Of a stretch of 29,811 nucleotides of DNA, positions 8,273 through 15,882 are shown piece by piece. Each line of letters begins with the position of its first letter. The first letter of the stretch is position 1. This DNA comes from an uncultured Alistipes sp. (lineage in GTDB: Bacteria > Bacteroidota > Bacteroidia > Bacteroidales > Rikenellaceae). The stretch spans positions 1-29,811 of the forward strand of contig USBO01000006.1 in NCBI GenBank assembly GCA_900552955.1, given 5' to 3'. Both the position numbers and the translations under genes were made by a program. Below the pieces are notes generated by a model. It ran no database searches. It was not told the origin of the DNA and saw nothing but the letters and a program-made list of their open reading frames with translations.

Positions 8273-11080
8273 TTGAAGCGATTTTCGTTAAAATATCTCG
8301 CTGCGGCGATCGTCGTCGTGCTCTTCACGCAGATGGTCTTCGGCTTCGCTCCCCGCGTCGCCCCTCCGCACGCGGAAGCGCCGGCGGTCGCACCCGACGG
8401 AGCCGACTCGGCCGGCGAACGCAGGGCGCAGCGGCTCACGCGGCGCGAACGCCGCCGGATGCAGCAGAGCGCCGCAGCAATGCCCTCAGCAGCGGCCGAC
8501 ACGCTCCCGTTGCGCGTCGCACCGACGGATTCGCTCCCCGCGGCCGACTCGCTGCGCCTGCCCTCCGATTCGCTGCAACGCGACACGACGCGCCGCAAGC
8601 GGGAGGGCGGCGGCTCCTTCCTCGAGGACATCATGAACGGCAAGAACACCGATTCGCTGGTCTACGACATCCGCAACAAGATGGTCTACATCTACAACGA
8701 GGGCGACATCAACTACCAGAACATGAACCTCAAGGCGGACTACATGCGTGTGAACATGGACACGAAGGAGATCTACGCCTACGGCAAACCCGACACGCTC
8801 GACGGGCAGCCCACGGTCACGCGCCCCGAGTTCACCGAAGGTGCGGCCTCGCCCTACAAGATGGACACCATCACCTACAACTTCCAGTCGGGCAAAGCCA
8901 AGATCAAGGGCGTGGCCACGCAGGAGGGCGACGGCTGGCTCATCGGCGGCAGCGTGAAGAAGATGCCCGACAACAACATCAACATCGAGGGCGGCAAATA
9001 CACCACCTGCGACCACACGGATCACCCCCACTTCTATCTGGCCATGACCAAGGCCAAGGTCATCCCGGGCAAGAAGGTCGTCACCGGCCCCGCCTACCTG
9101 GTCATGGAGGGCGTGCCGATCTACTTCCTCGGCATCCCCGAAGGGTTCTTCCCCATCAGCTCGGGCCCCAAGTCGGGATTTCTGATGCCGACCTACGGCG
9201 AAGACGGCCAGCGCGGCTTCTTTTTCCGCGACTTCGGTTACTATTTCACGCTCGGGCAGCACATGGATCTGGCCCTCACGGGCGGTATCTACACGCTCGG
9301 TTCGTGGGAAGCCTCCGCCGCCTCGCGCTACATCAAACGCTACAAGTACACGGGCAACTTCAACGCCCAGTTCTCGAACATCCGCACCGGCGAGAAGGGC
9401 GAGCCCGATTTCATCAAACAGAACACCTTCCGTCTGCAATGGACCCACGCCCAGGATCCGAAGGCCAACCCGGGTTCGACCTTCGCCGCCTCGGTGAACT
9501 TCGCCACGAGCGGCTACTCGCGCTATGCCGCCACGACGCTCAACGACATCCTCCAGACACAGACCAACTCGACGATCTCCTACTCGAAAAACTGGGCCGG
9601 CACCCCCTTCTCGCTCTCGATGAACATGGCCGTGTCGCAGAACTCGCAGAACTCCACGATCTCGATGACGCTGCCCAACGTCGTCTTCAACGTCTCGCGC
9701 ATCTACCCCTTCAAACGGCGCGAGGTGCAGGGCAAACCGCGGTGGTACGAGAAGATCTCGATGCAGTACACCGGCAAGCTGACCAACACGGTCGCCACCA
9801 CCGAGTCGGAGGTCTTCACCAAGGAGACGCTCAAAAACATGCGCAACGGCATCGAACACACCATACCGGTCTCGGCGTCGTTCAACCTGTTCAACTACAT
9901 CAACGTCTCGCCGTCGGTCAACTACAACGAGAAGTGGTACTTCAAGAAGCAGGAGCGCGAGTGGAGCCCCGTGACCAACGAAGTGCGCTACCTCGATCCC
10001 GAATACGGATTCTACCGTCTCTACAACTACACCACCTCGGTGAGCGCCTCGACGACGGTCTACGGCATGTATCAGTTCAAGAAGAAGACCAACAAGATAC
10101 AGGCCATCCGCCACACGCTCACGCCGTCGTTCGGCTTCTCCTACGCGCCCGACTTCACGCAGCAGAAATACGGCTACTACAAAACCGTGCAGAGCGACTC
10201 CACGGGCCGCTTCCAGGTCTACTCGCCCTTCGCCGACAACGCCTACGGCGTCCCCAGCTCGGGCCGCAACATGTCGATGAACTTCGCGCTGTCGCAGACG
10301 CTCGAGATGAAGGTGCTCTCCAAGCGCGACACCACCGGTGTGAAGAAGATCAAGCTGATCGACAACCTCTCGATCAGCGCCTCCTACAACTTCCTGGCCG
10401 ACTCGATGCGGCTTTCGACCATCCCCGTGCAGTTCCGCACGACGGTCTTCGGCACCAATTTCGGCATCCAGCTCAACGCCACGCTCGACCCCTATCGGGT
10501 GACGCCCCAGGGACGGCGCATCGACAAGCTCTTCTTCCCGGGCCGCATCGTCTCGACGGGCTGGTCGTTCGGCTACACCTTCAAATCGCGGCAGGACAAC
10601 TCCACCCCCGCCATCAACGACATCAACAGCATCCCGCCCGAATACGCCAACCCCTTCTACGACCCTTACGGCATTCTCGACCCCGTGCTGCGCCGGCAGT
10701 ACATGGCGCAGTCGTACTACGACTTCTCGCTGCCGTGGAACCTCGGCTTCAACTACACGGTCTCCTACGGAATCAGCTACGTCAACAACGGCACGACGGG
10801 TTACCGCAAGAACATCACGCAGAACATCGGCTTCAACGGCAGCTTCAACCTCACGCCCAAAATGGGTGTGACGTTCCAGGGCGGCTACGACATCAAGGAC
10901 AACAAGCTGACCACTTCGTCGGTCAGCATCTCGCGCGACCTGCACTGCTGGCAGATGTCCTTCTCGTGGATACCGTTCGGCGCCCACCGCAGTTGGAGTT
11001 TTAACATCAGCGTCAAGGCCGCTTCGCTGGCCGACCTCAAGTACGACAAGAGCCAGTCGATGTACGACAACATGTACTGA
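8273..11080 (+). CDS. LptD/OstA-like outer-membrane LPS assembly protein
   Basis: A 935-aa outer-membrane protein of the large Bacteroidetes LptD-like family, thought to insert LPS into the outer leaflet. A signal peptide (~1-25) is followed by a low-complexity, Arg/Asp/Ser-rich linker (~26-120). Next is an OstA-like beta-jellyroll (~125-290) with LKADYMRVNMDTKEIYAYG and the conserved YTTCDHTDHPHFYL. Then come the LptD barrel-entry motifs PIYFLGIPEGFFPI and SGPKSGFLMPTYG and a long C-terminal beta-barrel with alternating aromatic strands. It lacks the four-cysteine layout of E. coli LptD. The start is TTG at 8273: the frame is closed upstream by TGA at 8255-8257 and only ATT codons lie between. 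A nearby ATG at 8254 is in another frame. The gene is divergent from the amidase run. Confidence 0.88.
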   Translation: MKRFSLKYLAAAIVVVLFTQMVFGFAPRVAPPHAEAPAVAPDGADSAGERRAQRLTRRERRRMQQSAAAMPSAAADTLPLRVAPTDSLPAADSLRLPSDSLQRDTTRRKREGGGSFLEDIMNGKNTDSLVYDIRNKMVYIYNEGDINYQNMNLKADYMRVNMDTKEIYAYGKPDTLDGQPTVTRPEFTEGAASPYKMDTITYNFQSGKAKIKGVATQEGDGWLIGGSVKKMPDNNINIEGGKYTTCDHTDHPHFYLAMTKAKVIPGKKVVTGPAYLVMEGVPIYFLGIPEGFFPISSGPKSGFLMPTYGEDGQRGFFFRDFGYYFTLGQHMDLALTGGIYTLGSWEASAASRYIKRYKYTGNFNAQFSNIRTGEKGEPDFIKQNTFRLQWTHAQDPKANPGSTFAASVNFATSGYSRYAATTLNDILQTQTNSTISYSKNWAGTPFSLSMNMAVSQNSQNSTISMTLPNVVFNVSRIYPFKRREVQGKPRWYEKISMQYTGKLTNTVATTESEVFTKETLKNMRNGIEHTIPVSASFNLFNYINVSPSVNYNEKWYFKKQEREWSPVTNEVRYLDPEYGFYRLYNYTTSVSASTTVYGMYQFKKKTNKIQAIRHTLTPSFGFSYAPDFTQQKYGYYKTVQSDSTGRFQVYSPFADNAYGVPSSGRNMSMNFALSQTLEMKVLSKRDTTGVKKIKLIDNLSISASYNFLADSMRLSTIPVQFRTTVFGTNFGIQLNATLDPYRVTPQGRRIDKLFFPGRIVSTGWSFGYTFKSRQDNSTPAINDINSIPPEYANPFYDPYGILDPVLRRQYMAQSYYDFSLPWNLGFNYTVSYGISYVNNGTTGYRKNITQNIGFNGSFNLTPKMGVTFQGGYDIKDNKLTTSSVSISRDLHCWQMSFSWIPFGAHRSWSFNISVKAASLADLKYDKSQSMYDNMY

Positions 11081-11125
11081 CGGCCGCCCCTGCCCGACAG
11101 GCCGTCCGGTCTCCCCGATCCGGAC
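11079..11125 (+). terminator. Two overlapping GC hairpins after the lptD-like gene
   Basis: GACGGCC (11079-11085) pairs with GGCCGTC (11100-11106). An alternative stem uses GTCCGG (11104-11109) and CCGGAC (11120-11125). They share bases and cannot form together. There is no good T-run after either, so termination is only a possibility. Confidence 0.3.
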
Positions 11126-11193
11126 TTCCGCACCCGAATCGTCCCCCGCAGCGCATGCCACGTCGTTTTGCATCGAGAAATTTGCAATATAAT

Positions 11194-11224
11194 TTTGCAT
11201 AATAGCACAAAAACGGTACTTTTG
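11194..11224 (+). promoter_or_regulatory. Consensus Bacteroidetes promoter: TTTG-N19-TACTTTTG
   Basis: TTTG at 11194-11197 and TACTTTTG at 11217-11224 are separated by exactly 19 bp, a full match to the Bacteroidetes housekeeping promoter. TTTGCA also occurs at 11167 and 11181, so the -33 box is the third of three copies spaced 14 and 13 bp apart. Transcription would start near 11231, leaving a leader of about 190 nt before the gene at 11422. Confidence 0.75.
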
Positions 11225-11290
11225 TGGCGAAAATTTACGCTTTCGGAGATCGAGCCTCCCGACAGAAGGTTCGCTGTACCGGAAGCGACA

Positions 11291-11425
11291 ATGAAGAACA
11301 GCCGAGGTCCGTTTTTAGCGCGCGGTTCTCAGCGTGTTTTTCATTATCTCCTGGCTATACTGCACACACGCGAACCGAACATACGCATATTGCGGCACCG
11401 GATGCCCAACGATATGCAGCAATGA
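11291..11425 (+). CDS. Possible 44-codon upstream reading frame in the leader
   Basis: ATG at 11291 opens a 44-codon frame (MKNSRGPFLARG..., ending PNDMQQ) whose TGA (11423-11425) overlaps the ATG of the next gene as ATGA. It is basic and has no recognisable family. The overlap suggests translational coupling, but it may be chance; the rest of the 11225-11421 leader shows no other feature I can name. Confidence 0.2.
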   Translation: MKNSRGPFLARGSQRVFHYLLAILHTREPNIRILRHRMPNDMQQ

Positions 11426-11898
11426 CGAAATCCGCACAGAAAAATCCTTCGCCCGAACAGTCGCCCGTAACCGACAGCCACACCCTTTACCGCATCGCGC
11501 TCGTTCAATTCATCGACTCCATCTTCTATGAACCCGGCGTGGCCCGATGGTGCCATATCCGCTGTCACGAATTAATCATCAAAGACGTGTACGGAACCAG
11601 CCCGAACACCTTTCGCAGCTACCTGAAATTCCCTCCCGAACGGCTCGAGGGAGTCGAACTCCCGCCGCAGACCAAAGAGCTGCTCCGCCTGTATGTCCCG
11701 CTGACCAAACAACTGCTCGCCGCAGAGACGGCCGCATTCCTCAGGCTGTTGAACCGGCAGGTGCAAACCGAACTCGCCGAGATGAGACGTCAGGGAATTC
11801 AGCCCAATGCCCGCCGGCTGATGGAGGCCATCCGAACGGCTGACGAGAGTTCCGCTCCCGAAACGGAGCAGCGGAGCGGCCCGTTCCGAAAGAAGTAG
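11422..11898 (+). CDS. Hypothetical protein, 158 aa, possible helix-turn-helix segment
   Basis: I do not recognise this protein. The frame is open from 11224, but that position lies inside the -7 box of the promoter at 11194-11224. The first sensible start is therefore ATG 11422 (MTKSAQKNPSPEQ), giving 158 aa. After a polar ~20-residue tail, the middle (about 21-80) reads TLYRIALVQFIDSIFYEPG and later ELIIKDVYGTSPNTFRSYLK. The latter has the rhythm of a helix-turn-helix (helix, GTSPNTFR turn, helix), so a small regulator is possible but not shown. Residues ~85-135 are helical and leucine-rich (LLRLYVPLTKQLLAAETAAF). The tail is charged. No signal peptide or membrane segment is visible. It stands alone between lptD and a tRNA gene with its own strong promoter. 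Its codons look slightly less GC-biased than those of its neighbours. Confidence 0.65.
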   Translation: MTKSAQKNPSPEQSPVTDSHTLYRIALVQFIDSIFYEPGVARWCHIRCHELIIKDVYGTSPNTFRSYLKFPPERLEGVELPPQTKELLRLYVPLTKQLLAAETAAFLRLLNRQVQTELAEMRRQGIQPNARRLMEAIRTADESSAPETEQRSGPFRKK

Positions 11899-11923
11899 AC
11901 GGGCCCGCGTGCAAGAGGAGATT

Positions 11924-11959
11924 GCCGCCCTGCCACCGCACCTATGCGGCGGCAGCGGC
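11924..11959 (+). terminator. Imperfect GC-rich hairpin after the hypothetical gene
   Basis: CTGCC-A-CCGCA, loop CCTA, TGCGG-C-GGCAG, with GCC/GGC outside a second mismatch. It begins 26 bp after the stop codon. No T-run follows, so its role as terminator is uncertain. Confidence 0.3.
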
Positions 11960-11997
11960 ATGCGGGACGTCAGGCCGGTCCGAAAATGCTCCGGCAG

Positions 11998-12039
11998 AAA
12001 AAAGCGAATCGGCCAAGCATCGATTGCTTGGCCGATTCG
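11998..12039 (-). terminator. Intrinsic terminator of tRNA-Gln
   Basis: A perfect 15-bp stem (12005-12019 with 12025-12039) with loop TCGAT. On the minus strand it is followed by C and six T (12003-11998). It starts 5 bp after the tRNA 3' end, the classic rho-independent layout. Confidence 0.85.
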
Positions 12040-12043
12040 GAAG

Positions 12044-12114
12044 TTGAGCTACCCGGACTCGAACCAGGAAAAACAGGACCAGAATCTGTTGTGTTACCAT
12101 TACACCATAGCTCA
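12044..12114 (-). tRNA. tRNA-Gln (anticodon CTG)
   Basis: 71 nt on the minus strand. The 7-bp acceptor stem is TGAGCTA/TAGCTCA with discriminator A. The D arm has GTG/CAC around TAATGGTAA, the anticodon loop is TTCTGGT with CTG at 12082-12080, and the T arm is CCTGG-TTCGAGT-CCGGG. A U1-A72 first pair is a known identity feature of glutamine tRNA. The pair closing the anticodon loop is A·C (mismatch). CCA is not encoded. It reads codon CAG. Confidence 0.93.
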
Positions 12115-12170
12115 ATGTCCCACGGAACTGCCCGTTCTACGTGTCCGCCCCGTCGTTCGGTTTGGTGATG

Positions 12171-12201
12171 CAAAAGTAGTACATAATTTTGCATTGTGCA
12201 A
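12171..12201 (-). promoter_or_regulatory. Promoter of tRNA-Gln
   Basis: On the minus strand, TTG (12201-12199), a 20-bp spacer, then TACTTTTG (12178-12171), a near-consensus Bacteroidetes promoter. It overlaps an 8-bp inverted repeat, ATGCAAAA (12168-12175) and TTTTGCAT (12187-12194), with an 11-bp spacer. Confidence 0.65.
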
Positions 12202-12222
12202 GAAAAATCCGAAAAATTTTTC

Positions 12223-12230
12223 TAATTTTG
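12223..12230 (+). promoter_or_regulatory. Putative -7 box (TAATTTTG) for the nucleoside transporter
   Basis: TAATTTTG fits TAnnTTTG. No TTTG lies 19 bp upstream, so the -33 element is weak or absent. The start codon is 63 bp downstream. The box is divergent from the tRNA promoter. Confidence 0.45.
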
Positions 12231-12293
12231 TTTTCGCTCATTTTTTGCAACCGAAAAAGAGCGACACGAACCGCATATCTTACATCAACGTTT

Positions 12294-13520
12294 ATGAATA
12301 TCAAAATTCGCCTGACCCTGATGAACTTTCTCCAATACGCCGTTTGGGGAGCATGGTTGATCTCGCTGGGGGCCTACCTCGGCAACACACTGAAATTCGA
12401 CGGACTGCAAATCGGCAGTTTCTTCGCCACGATGGGAATCGCCTCGCTGTTCATGCCGGCCGTTATGGGCATCATCGCAGACCGATGGATTCCGGCACAA
12501 CGCCTCCTGGGCCTTTGTCACCTCTGCGCCGCAGGGTTCATCGCCCTCGCCGCCACGCGAACCGATTACAACACGCTCTACACGCTCGTCCTGCTGAGCG
12601 TCATGTTCTACATGCCGACCATCGCGCTCTCCAATTCGGTCGCCTACAACGCCCTCGATAAGGCGGGGCTGGACACCGTGACCCACTTCCCGCCCATCCG
12701 CGTGTGGGGAACGGTCGGTTTCATCTGCGCCATGTGGGTCGTCGACCTCGCAAAGATGGGGCTGAGTTCGACGCAGCTCTACTTCTCGGCGGCCCTGGGG
12801 CTGATCCTCGGGCTCTACTCCTTCACGCTGCCGGACTGTCCGACCGACCGGACGGCGGGCAGCAAGTCGCTCGTCGATGTGTTCGGACTGCGCGCCTTCG
12901 CACTGTTCAAGCAACGCAAGATGGCCATTTTCTTCATCTTCTCCATGTTGCTGGGCATGTCGCTGCAAATCACCAATGCGTTCGCCGACGGCTACATCAA
13001 GAGTTTCGGCGACACGCTCATCCACGGCGACAAATACCTCAGAACCTTCGGCGTCGAGCACTCCACGATTCTGATCTCGCTCTCGCAGATCTCGGAGACG
13101 CTCTGCATCCTGCTCATACCCTTCTTCCTCAAACGCTTCGGCATCAAGCGCGTGATGCTGATCGCCATGTTCGCATGGGTGTTGCGTTTCGCGTTGCTGG
13201 GCGCCGGCAACCCGGGCCCGGGAGTCTGGATGTTCATCCTCTCGATGATCGTCTACGGCGTGGCTTTCGACTTCTTCAACATCTCGGGATCGCTGTTCGT
13301 CGAGAAGGAGACCGCGGCGGCGATCCGTTCGAGCGCACAGGGCGTGTTCATGATTATGACCAACGGGTTGGGCGCGCTGATCGGCTCCTACCTCGCCGGA
13401 TGGATCGTCAGCCACTACGGCTGGCCGCTTTCGTGGTATCTCTTCGCAGGATTCTCGCTCGTCGTTGCGATCGTATTCGCAATCGTGTTCAGATACAAGC
13501 ACGATCCGGATCAGCTCTGA
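12294..13520 (+). CDS. nupG: NupG-family nucleoside:H+ symporter (MFS)
   Basis: A 408-aa inner-membrane protein with about 12 membrane helices, closely resembling E. coli NupG/XapB, which import nucleosides with protons. Conserved family blocks include FLQYAVWGAWLISLGAYL at the N-terminus, MPAVMGIIADRWIPA, VTHFPPIRVWGTVGFI, ALFKQRKMAIFFIFSMLLG, SQISETLCILLIPFFLKRFG, MIVYGVAFDFFNISGSLFVE and the C-terminal RYKHDPDQL. The start is ATG 12294 (MNIKIRLTLMNF), which matches the NupG N-terminus. The frame is open 35 codons further up, but that stretch covers the promoter region. The gene is monocistronic, with its own promoter box and a strong terminator 22 bp after the stop. It likely scavenges nucleosides; which ones cannot be read from the sequence. 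Confidence 0.92.
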   Translation: MNIKIRLTLMNFLQYAVWGAWLISLGAYLGNTLKFDGLQIGSFFATMGIASLFMPAVMGIIADRWIPAQRLLGLCHLCAAGFIALAATRTDYNTLYTLVLLSVMFYMPTIALSNSVAYNALDKAGLDTVTHFPPIRVWGTVGFICAMWVVDLAKMGLSSTQLYFSAALGLILGLYSFTLPDCPTDRTAGSKSLVDVFGLRAFALFKQRKMAIFFIFSMLLGMSLQITNAFADGYIKSFGDTLIHGDKYLRTFGVEHSTILISLSQISETLCILLIPFFLKRFGIKRVMLIAMFAWVLRFALLGAGNPGPGVWMFILSMIVYGVAFDFFNISGSLFVEKETAAAIRSSAQGVFMIMTNGLGALIGSYLAGWIVSHYGWPLSWYLFAGFSLVVAIVFAIVFRYKHDPDQL

Positions 13521-13541
13521 ACCGCCCGGCACCTCACCGAT

Positions 13542-13571
13542 GGAGGGCGGCTCTTTCCAGGGCCGCCCTCC
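13542..13571 (+). terminator. Intrinsic terminator of nupG
   Basis: GGAGGGCGGC (13542-13551), a 10-nt loop, then GCCGCCCTCC (13562-13571): a perfect 10-bp stem followed by TTGCTTTCC. Confidence 0.75.
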
Positions 13572-13681
13572 TTGCTTTCCCGACAGCCCCGACGCACCGC
13601 ACGCACGCAACCGGCCGCAGCTCCGCGACACCTCTGCGGAGAGGCCGCCCGCCACAAAACAGCATCCGCCCCGAAACGAAA

Positions 13682-13711
13682 CGGAGCCGAACCCCGCAGG
13701 ATCCGGCTCCG
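13682..13711 (-). terminator. Terminator-like hairpin after dcp
   Basis: CGGAGCCG (13682-13689) pairs with CGGCTCCG (13704-13711). On the minus strand it is followed by TTTCGTTTCGG. It sits 23 bp past the dcp stop and faces the nupG terminator in this 214-bp convergent gap. A further imperfect stem lies around 13616-13646. Confidence 0.6.
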
Positions 13712-13734
13712 CAACTTTCGTTCGGCAGTCGGGG

Positions 13735-15858
13735 CTATTTCGCCAGCCCCATCTTCTCGATCAAAGCCTTCGTCTCGGGCTTGTGGCCGCGGAAGGCGAC
13801 GTAGAGCTTCATCGGATGCTCGTGTCCGCCTTGCGTGAGGATGTGTTTGCGGAACGCATCGGCGGCCGGACCGCCCAGGACGCTGCCCGTCTCCACGAAG
13901 GACCGGAAGGCGTCGGCCTCCAGCACTTCGGCCCACTTATAGCCGTAGTAACCGGCCGCATAGCCGCCGGCGAAGATATGGGTGAAGGCGGGATTCATCG
14001 CCGTACCGTCCACCGCGGGCAGCACCTGCGCAGGGGCCATCGAAGCCTTCTCGAACGCCTCGACATCGCCCGTGAAGGGCTCCTTGAGCGTATGCCAGGC
14101 CATGTCGGTCAGGCCGAACGACAACTGGCGCACGTTGGCATAGGCGGCCAGATAGTTCTTCGCCGCCACGATCTTCCCGATCAGCTCGGCGGGCATCTTC
14201 TCGCCCGTCTCGTAGTGCTCGGCCCACAGATCGAGCCACTGCTTCTCGGTGGCCCAGTTCTCCATGATCTGCGACGGCAGCTCCACGAAGTCGCGGTAGA
14301 CGCTCGTGCCGTTGAGCGACTCGTACTCGCCCTCGCCCAGCATGCCGTGCAGCGAGTGGCCGAACTCGTGGAGGAAGGTGTTGACCTCATCGAAGGTCAG
14401 CAGCGAAGGTTTGGTCTCGGTCGGCTTGGTGAAGTTCATCACCAGCGACACCAGCGGACGCGTCCCGACGCCCTCGACGGACTTCGAACCGCGGAACTCG
14501 GTCATCCACGCACCGGCACGCTTCGACGCCCGCGGGAAGAAATCGAGGTAGAGCACCGCCACGAAGTCGCCCTTCGCGTCGGTCACCTCGTAGGCCGTCA
14601 CATCGGGATGGTAGACGGCGATGTCATCGCGCTTGGTGAAATTGAGGCCATAGAGATTGTTGGCAAGCAGGAAAACGCCTTTCTTCACCTTCTCCAGTTC
14701 GAAATAGGGCTTCACCTGCTCGTCGCTCAGCGCATATTTCTCGTTCTTGTACTTCTCGGCGTAGTATGACCAGTCCCACGGCATCACGTCGCCCTCGAAG
14801 CCCTGCGCATGCGCATAGTCGTTGATCGTCGCATAGTCGGCCTTCGCAAAGTCGATCGTCTCGTCCAGCAGCTCCTGCAGGAAGGCGTTCACCGTGGCGG
14901 TGTTCTCGGCCATCCGCTCCTCGAGCACGTAGTCGGCATAGGTCTCATAGCCCAGCAGACCGGCGATTTGACGGCGCAGGTCGACGATGCGGCTGATGTT
15001 CTCGCAGTTGTCGAACTCGCCGCCCAGCGCACGCGCATTCGACGCGCGCCACAACGTCTCCTTCGCCGCACGATCCGACGAATAGGTCATGAAGGGGCCG
15101 TAGCTCGGATACTGGAGCGTCACCGTCCACCCCTTCTCGCCGCGGGCCTTGGCCTCGGCGGCCATCCCCTCCTTCACGAAGTCGGGCAGCTCCTCGACCC
15201 GCGCGGGATCGGTGATGTTGAGCGTGAAGGCATTGGTCGCAGCCAGCGAGTTCTGGCCGAACTTGAGCGTCATCTCGCCCAGTTCGGTCGTGTACTGACG
15301 ATAGAGCTCCTGCTTGTCGGCCGGAAGCGCCGCGCCATTGCGGGCGAAGCTCTTGTAGGTCTTCTCCAACAGGCGCTTGTCCTCCTTCGAAAGGAACCAT
15401 CCGGGGTTCTCGTACACCGCCTTCACACGGGCGAACAGTGCGGGATCGAGCGCAATATCGTTGCCCAGCGCCGTCAGCTTGGGCTGCACGTCGAGTGCGA
15501 TGCGCTGCATCTCGTCGTTGGAATCGGCCTCGAGCAGGTTGTAGAAGACCCCTTCGATGCGCGACAGCAACTCACCCGAGCGCTCCAGCGCAACGATCGT
15601 GTTGCGGAACGTCGGCTCGGCGGGATTCTTCACGATGGCCTCGATCTCGGCCCGCTGCACGGCGATGGCCGCGTCGAACGCAGGCTCGTAATCCTTCAGC
15701 TCGATCCGCTCGAACGGCGGCGTGGCATAGGGCGTCTCCCACTCCGCGAGCAGCGGGTTGGAGGTATCGATTTCGGGCAGGTCGGCCACCGGCATCGTGC
15801 GATCGGCACATCCGGCGACCAGAAGCGTGAGTGACATAAACGACAGAATTTTTTTCAT
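13735..15858 (-). CDS. dcp: M3-family metallopeptidase, peptidyl-dipeptidase Dcp-like, lipoprotein
   Basis: A 707-aa zinc peptidase of family M3 (oligopeptidase A / Dcp group), which cleaves short peptides. The N-terminus MKKILSFMSLTLLVAGC is a lipoprotein signal with a lipobox cysteine at 17, so the enzyme should be anchored in the envelope rather than cytoplasmic like E. coli Dcp. The body starts with NPLLAEWETPYATPPFERI, typical of the family. The zinc motif HEFGH is at 497-501 (FLHEFGHSLHGML), followed by the third-ligand region DFVELPSQIMENWATE. The C-terminal block AGGYAAGYYGYKWAEVLEAD is also typical. It lies 24 bp downstream of a second M3 gene on the same strand, presumably one operon. 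A terminator-like hairpin follows. Confidence 0.92.
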   Translation of the reverse strand: MKKILSFMSLTLLVAGCADRTMPVADLPEIDTSNPLLAEWETPYATPPFERIELKDYEPAFDAAIAVQRAEIEAIVKNPAEPTFRNTIVALERSGELLSRIEGVFYNLLEADSNDEMQRIALDVQPKLTALGNDIALDPALFARVKAVYENPGWFLSKEDKRLLEKTYKSFARNGAALPADKQELYRQYTTELGEMTLKFGQNSLAATNAFTLNITDPARVEELPDFVKEGMAAEAKARGEKGWTVTLQYPSYGPFMTYSSDRAAKETLWRASNARALGGEFDNCENISRIVDLRRQIAGLLGYETYADYVLEERMAENTATVNAFLQELLDETIDFAKADYATINDYAHAQGFEGDVMPWDWSYYAEKYKNEKYALSDEQVKPYFELEKVKKGVFLLANNLYGLNFTKRDDIAVYHPDVTAYEVTDAKGDFVAVLYLDFFPRASKRAGAWMTEFRGSKSVEGVGTRPLVSLVMNFTKPTETKPSLLTFDEVNTFLHEFGHSLHGMLGEGEYESLNGTSVYRDFVELPSQIMENWATEKQWLDLWAEHYETGEKMPAELIGKIVAAKNYLAAYANVRQLSFGLTDMAWHTLKEPFTGDVEAFEKASMAPAQVLPAVDGTAMNPAFTHIFAGGYAAGYYGYKWAEVLEADAFRSFVETGSVLGGPAADAFRKHILTQGGHEHPMKLYVAFRGHKPETKALIEKMGLAK

Positions 15859-15882
15859 TGCAACATATTTGTTTGAGGTTTC

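Noticed and set aside
8486..11200. A 904-codon open frame on the minus strand
   Set aside because: Antisense to the lptD-like gene, with a low-complexity V/E/R/D product and no recognisable domain.
11224..11421. Start of the 158-aa protein at TTG 11224
   Set aside because: That codon lies in the -7 element of a consensus promoter, so transcripts would begin downstream of it.
11998..12114. tRNA-Gln 3' end as an integration (att) site of a mobile element
   Set aside because: No integrase, no direct repeat of the tRNA 3' end in the window, and the perfect inverted repeat beside it is explained as the tRNA terminator.
12285..13655. A 456-codon minus-strand frame
   Set aside because: Antisense to nupG, whose protein matches its family along the whole length.
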